Positions 60,915 through 64,000 of a DNA stretch of 64,000 nt are shown here, in pieces. The position numbers and the translations under genes were made by a program. The notes under the pieces are model-generated. The model saw nothing but the letters and a program-made list of their open reading frames with translations. It did no database searches and had not been told where the DNA came from. The stretch is from Uliginosibacterium sp036017065 (GTDB lineage Bacteria > Pseudomonadota > Gammaproteobacteria > Burkholderiales > Rhodocyclaceae): NCBI RefSeq assembly GCF_036017065.1, contig NZ_JAYXHR010000002.1, positions 1,364,001 through 1,428,000 of the forward strand, written 5' to 3'. The first letter of the stretch is position 1; every line of letters begins with the position of its first letter.

Positions 60915-61639
60915 TCCTCGCCGGCCTGGCCGGCATCGTCGCCCTGGCGGTGGCCGCCACGGTCTGGCTGGGACAGCGCAAGCCCGTCACGCCTCCCCAG
61001 ACCTATACCGACGTGGTGTTGCCGGCCGCAGAGGCTGGCGACGTGGCGGCGCTCGCGACGCTCAGATGGAAGCAGCTGTCGGCCGCCCAGCGCGCGAGCC
61101 TGGCCCCGCTTGCCAAGGAGTGGGACCGCCTTGGCGACGATCGTCGCGAAAAATGGCTGGTGATCGCCGCGCGCTACGACCGCCTGACGCCCGTCGAGCA
61201 GCAGCGCATGCAGGACCGCATGCGCGAATGGACGCGCCTGAGCGCGGTGGAGCGTGAGAAAGCCCGCGGCCAGTACCGGAAGCTGCAGACCGTTTCGCCG
61301 CAGGCCCGCCGCGAACTCCGCCAGAAGTGGGAGGAATATTCGGCCCTGTCGCCGGAGGACAAGGCGAAGCTGAAGACGGCACGCGCCGCGCCCAGCCAGC
61401 CCCGCCAGACGACAACCGCACCGGTACTGTCGATCACCGCGCCCACCGTGCAGGTGCCGATGGCCATGCTGGTGGTACCGCAGGGCGTCCGTCCGCAGGC
61501 AGCGCGCCCGGCGCCGACCGCCAGTGAGCCGCAGCAGGCGCTGCCGCAGTCCGAGCCCGGTGTGGCGCCTGCGGATATCATGCCGGCTCCCTCACAGCCG
61601 GACAGCGGATTTCTTCCGACCGATCCTCACCAGCAATGA
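60881..61639 (+). CDS. DUF3106 protein
   Basis: 252 residues. A signal anchor lies near residues 10-30 (LILAGLAGIVALAVAATVWL). The DUF3106 core (about 60-170) is rich in W-x-x-L and R-x-x-W segments such as RWKQLSAAQRASLAPLAKEWDRL and REKWLVIAARYDRLTPVEQQRM. A Pro/Gln-rich tail of about 80 residues follows. It lies in the sigma-factor operon and overlaps both neighbours. Probably periplasmic; role unknown. Confidence 0.87.
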   Translation: MATHVRARRQLILAGLAGIVALAVAATVWLGQRKPVTPPQTYTDVVLPAAEAGDVAALATLRWKQLSAAQRASLAPLAKEWDRLGDDRREKWLVIAARYDRLTPVEQQRMQDRMREWTRLSAVEREKARGQYRKLQTVSPQARRELRQKWEEYSALSPEDKAKLKTARAAPSQPRQTTTAPVLSITAPTVQVPMAMLVVPQGVRPQAARPAPTASEPQQALPQSEPGVAPADIMPAPSQPDSGFLPTDPHQQ

Positions 61640-62118
61640 ACGCCGTTTCAGCAGTCGCCGGTGCGCCGCAGCGCCCGGTGGTTGAACTCGCCTCCCTGCG
61701 CCGTCGCATCACCTGCCTGATCTACGAATCCCTGCCCGCTTTCGGTGTGCTGGTGGTTGGTGGCCTGGCGCCGCAAGTGGCGCTTTCCATCGGCTTCAAG
61801 TGGGCTGCCCCCGGCTGGGCGCTGTGGTTGCACGTATTCGTGCTGATGGGGATCTACTTCGTCGCGGTGTGGCGTCACAACGGCCAGTCGCTGGCGATGC
61901 AGACCTGGAGCCTGCAGATCGTGGATGCTGCCAGCGGCAAGCCGGCGTCCATGAAGCAACTCGTGCTGCGCTACGTCTATGCGTGGCCGTCGCTGCTGCT
62001 ATTGCTGTCCGGTGTCGGATTGATCTGGACTGCCTGGGTGGATCGCGATCGCCAGTTTCCGCATGACCGCTGGGCGGGAACCTGCATCGTGCTGGTTCCC
62101 CGCCTCAAACCCGAGTAG
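61636..62118 (+). CDS. RDD-family membrane protein
   Basis: 160 residues. The RDD pattern is present at the start (ASLRRRITCLIYE), and membrane segments lie near 30-50, 58-78 and 115-135. The segments QSLAMQTWSLQIVDAASGKPAS and DRQFPHDRWAGTCIVLV are typical of the family. It is the last gene of the sigma-factor operon, with an ATGA overlap at its start. A 14-bp tandem repeat straddles the stop codon. Confidence 0.9.
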   Translation: MNAVSAVAGAPQRPVVELASLRRRITCLIYESLPAFGVLVVGGLAPQVALSIGFKWAAPGWALWLHVFVLMGIYFVAVWRHNGQSLAMQTWSLQIVDAASGKPASMKQLVLRYVYAWPSLLLLLSGVGLIWTAWVDRDRQFPHDRWAGTCIVLVPRLKPE

Positions 62119-62152
62119 TTAGTGCCGAGTAGTCAGCACCGAGCAGGCAGCG
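62111..62152 (+). repeat. Imperfect 14-bp tandem repeat at the end of the RDD gene
   Basis: Three consecutive units, CCGAGTAGTTAGTG, CCGAGTAGTCAGCA and CCGAGCAGGCAGCG. The first contains the RDD stop codon (TAG 62116-62118). The rest fills the gap before the convergent lptG stop, where a terminator might be expected. Confidence 0.75.
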
Positions 62153-62161
62153 CGCCGGTAC

Positions 62162-63235
62162 TCAGCGCCGTTCCGCTTTCCAGATCAGGGCTGCGGCCGC
62201 CAGCATGAACAGGATGCTCGGCGCGGACGCGCTCCACCACGGCGACCAGTTGTTGATGATGCCCAGGTTGCCGAACAGGCCATTGAGCAGGTGGAAGCCC
62301 ATGCCCAGCATCACGCCGATGAGCAGGCGGCCGCCGATGTTGCCGCTGCGCTGGTTGCCCAGTGCGAAGGGCAGGGCCAGGGCCATCATGATCAGCGACG
62401 CAAACGGGTAGATCACCTTTTTCCAGAGCGCGACCGCGTAACGGCCGGCACGCTGGTTGTTGTCCAGCATGTGCTTCACGTAGGGATACAGCGAGCGGAT
62501 CGCCATGCGCTCCGGTGTCACCATCGCCACGCTGACCATTTCCGGCGTCAGCTCCGAGGCCCAGCTCAACTCCGGCTGTACGTTGCGTTCCGTGTGGTCG
62601 GGCAGGAAGATGATCTGCGTGGCATCGAACAGGCGCCAGCCGGTGCCGAAGGTGAACTCGCCACGCTCTGCGCTGGCCAGCGAGATCAAGCGGTGTTCAC
62701 GGTCGAACTCGTAGAGGCGGACACCTTCCAGTTGGCCGTTCGGCTGGGCCCTGCGGATGTTGATGAACAGCGCACCGTCGCGCATCCAGGTGCCGGTGAT
62801 AAAATCCTGTTTCAGCGTGCTTTGCGTGCTCATCAACCGCCAGCGCTGGGCGGCCCGCTCCAGTGGTGGCACGATCAGCTCGCCGAGGATCAGCGTCAGC
62901 AGCACGAGGAGGGTGCCGGTCTTCAACAGGCTGCCCAGCAGGCGTTGCAGTGACACGCCGGAGCTGCGCATCACGGTGATCTCGGAATTACGCGCAAGGA
63001 TGGTCAGGCCCAGCAGGGTGCCGATCAGCGCCGCGATCGGCATCACTTCGTAGGCGCGTCCCGGCAGCGTCAGCAGCACATAGATGATGACGTGCTTGAG
63101 CCGGTAAGTGCCGCGTCCCAGTTCGTCCAGCTCCGCCAGGAAGTCGAAGATGGCGAACAGCGCCAGGAAGGCCAGCAGCACGAGGGCGATCGAGCCGAGC
63201 ACCTCGCGCCGCAGGTAGGCGTTCAGCGTCCTCAT
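62162..63235 (-). CDS. lptG: LPS export ABC transporter permease LptG
   Basis: 357 residues. Membrane segments 1-3 lie in about residues 15-125, a periplasmic jellyroll domain in about 135-265, and segments 4-6 in about 275-355. The N-terminus RTLNAYLRREVLGSIALV and the segment RNSEITVMRSSGVS are diagnostic. With LptF and LptB it pulls LPS from the inner membrane. The start at 63235 overlaps the lptF stop by four bases; the frame extends 20 codons further into lptF. Confidence 0.96.
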   Translation of the reverse strand: MRTLNAYLRREVLGSIALVLLAFLALFAIFDFLAELDELGRGTYRLKHVIIYVLLTLPGRAYEVMPIAALIGTLLGLTILARNSEITVMRSSGVSLQRLLGSLLKTGTLLVLLTLILGELIVPPLERAAQRWRLMSTQSTLKQDFITGTWMRDGALFINIRRAQPNGQLEGVRLYEFDREHRLISLASAERGEFTFGTGWRLFDATQIIFLPDHTERNVQPELSWASELTPEMVSVAMVTPERMAIRSLYPYVKHMLDNNQRAGRYAVALWKKVIYPFASLIMMALALPFALGNQRSGNIGGRLLIGVMLGMGFHLLNGLFGNLGIINNWSPWWSASAPSILFMLAAAALIWKAERR

Positions 63236-64000
63236 GCCGGACCCCCGCGTCGCAGCCAGCTGAACCAGCGGCGGTTGGGGTTGGTACGGCGCCACATCAG
63301 CACGCTGAACAGCGCCAGCATCGGCAGGTGGATGCTGGCCATCGCCGTTGCGAAGCCGGCGCGTCCCTGGCCGACCCAGGCCTGGCCGATGCCGATGAGG
63401 TTGATGTAGACGGTGAACAGCAGGATTGCGAAGACCAGACTGTAGGCGCGCCCACCGCGCGGGTTCACGAAAGACAGCGGGATCGCCAGCAGGGCCAGGA
63501 TCGCCGCCGACACCGGCAGGCTGATCCGCCGCAGCAGCTCACCCAGATTCTGCTCGGTCGGCAGCGTGACCAGCTGGGCGCTGGTGGCGGTCTTGGTGGA
63601 CAGCGCCACGCGCTCCACTTCCTTGGGCTCGATGCGCAGCGCATAGCTGGCGAAGTTCATCACCCGGAAATCCTGGCGGCCCGGCTCGCCCTCGTAGCGA
63701 CGGCCGTTTTCCAGCACCATGAAGCGGTCGCCGTTCTTCGCCAGTTCGATGCGTCCGCTCGCGGCCACCGTGACGTTGTGCTTGCCTTCGCGCGCGGTCA
63801 CCACGAACACGTTGCGGACGCGGCCCTCGTCGCCTGCCACCGATTCCACGTAGAACACGCGTTGCGCACTGGCGATCTCGCGGAACACGCCGGGCGTCAC
63901 CCGCGATACTTCTTCGCGTGCTTCCAGCTCCTTGCGGTATTCCGCCGCCTTCTTCTGCGCCCAGGGCGACACGTACAGCGACAATGCACCGATCACCACC
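63232..64000 (-). CDS. lptF: LPS export ABC transporter permease LptF (5' end outside the window)
   Basis: The last 256 or so codons are present and the frame runs out of the window at 64000. The visible part starts inside the third membrane segment region (ALSLYVSPWAQKKAAEYR), continues through the periplasmic domain (FREIASAQRVFYVESV, GRIELAKNGDRFMVLENG), and ends with segments 4-6 including LALLAIPLSFVNPRGGRAYSLVFAI, the LptF signature. It partners LptG, encoded next. Confidence 0.95.
   Translation of the reverse strand, partial: VVIGALSLYVSPWAQKKAAEYRKELEAREEVSRVTPGVFREIASAQRVFYVESVAGDEGRVRNVFVVTAREGKHNVTVAASGRIELAKNGDRFMVLENGRRYEGEPGRQDFRVMNFASYALRIEPKEVERVALSTKTATSAQLVTLPTEQNLGELLRRISLPVSAAILALLAIPLSFVNPRGGRAYSLVFAILLFTVYINLIGIGQAWVGQGRAGFATAMASIHLPMLALFSVLMWRRTNPNRRWFSWLRRGGPA

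Noticed and set aside
1..64000. tRNA genes, rRNA genes, CRISPR arrays, prophage or integrase genes
   Set aside because: None was seen in the spacers or as coding regions. All spacers except the one after nasA are shorter than 300 bases.

Overview
The window is a 64 kb, GC-rich, gene-dense stretch of a bacterial chromosome. No insertion sequence, prophage, CRISPR array, tRNA or rRNA gene was recognised. Gene content and order (ilvIHC-pssA-leuA, rpsP-rimM-trmD-rplS, tolQRAB-pal-cpoB, hslVU, a DksA with a degenerate zinc finger, a 1308-residue FAD/Fe-S oxidoreductase, an RpoE-like sigma factor followed by DUF3619/DUF3106/RDD genes) suggest a betaproteobacterium, most likely of the Rhodocyclales (Azoarcus/Thauera/Zoogloea-like). 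The order is inferred from gene content, not from any database search.

Layout. 1-5109 (+): a tightly overlapping cassette with the 3' end of an unknown gene, a BtrH-like acyltransferase, an ABC-2 exporter pair, an acyl carrier protein, an atypical ketosynthase lacking the HGTGT histidine, and a short ketosynthase-like protein. It looks like a small, uncharacterised acyl-transfer and export system and is the most novel locus here. 5106-12459: thioesterase, ruvA, GST, CNNM/CBS transporter, HAD phosphatase, acetyltransferase, RNase G and a secreted GDSL esterase with a PEP-CTERM-like tail. 12534-17612: giant FAD/Fe-S oxidoreductase and a PhzF-like isomerase. 17609-29758 (-): a long co-directional run from ybgC-tolQRAB-pal-cpoB through queE, nudC, an orphan ABC-2 permease, an orphan histidine kinase, cutA and dsbD to a Rid protein. 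29937-36682 (+): dksA, a tandem-STAS protein, heat-shock hslVU with a sigma-32-like promoter, an acetyltransferase and an Atm1-type ABC exporter; a cupin lies on the minus strand between the last two.

36735-46418: an orphan TRAP solute-binding protein, assimilatory nitrate reductase nasA with a good sigma-54 promoter and an NtrC-like site, a 731-bp non-coding region, a zinc peptidase, tyrS, an M23 endopeptidase overlapping anmK, and erpA. 46591-53346: the rpsP-rimM-trmD-rplS operon, an uncharacterised 495-residue protein, a YihY-type membrane protein, wrbA, DUF2069, an acetyltransferase and a cupin. 53346-59804 (-): leucine/isoleucine/valine genes leuA and ilvIHC with pssA and an acetyltransferase between them. 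59923-62118 (+): an ECF sigma-factor operon whose apparent start codon is non-canonical. 62162-64000 (-): lptG and the 3' part of lptF.

Functionally the window is mostly housekeeping: envelope integrity (Tol-Pal, Lpt), peptidoglycan turnover, translation, branched-chain amino acid synthesis, proteolysis and nitrogen assimilation. Convergent gene pairs are separated in two ways: some by symmetrical hairpin terminators, others by stop codons that overlap directly.
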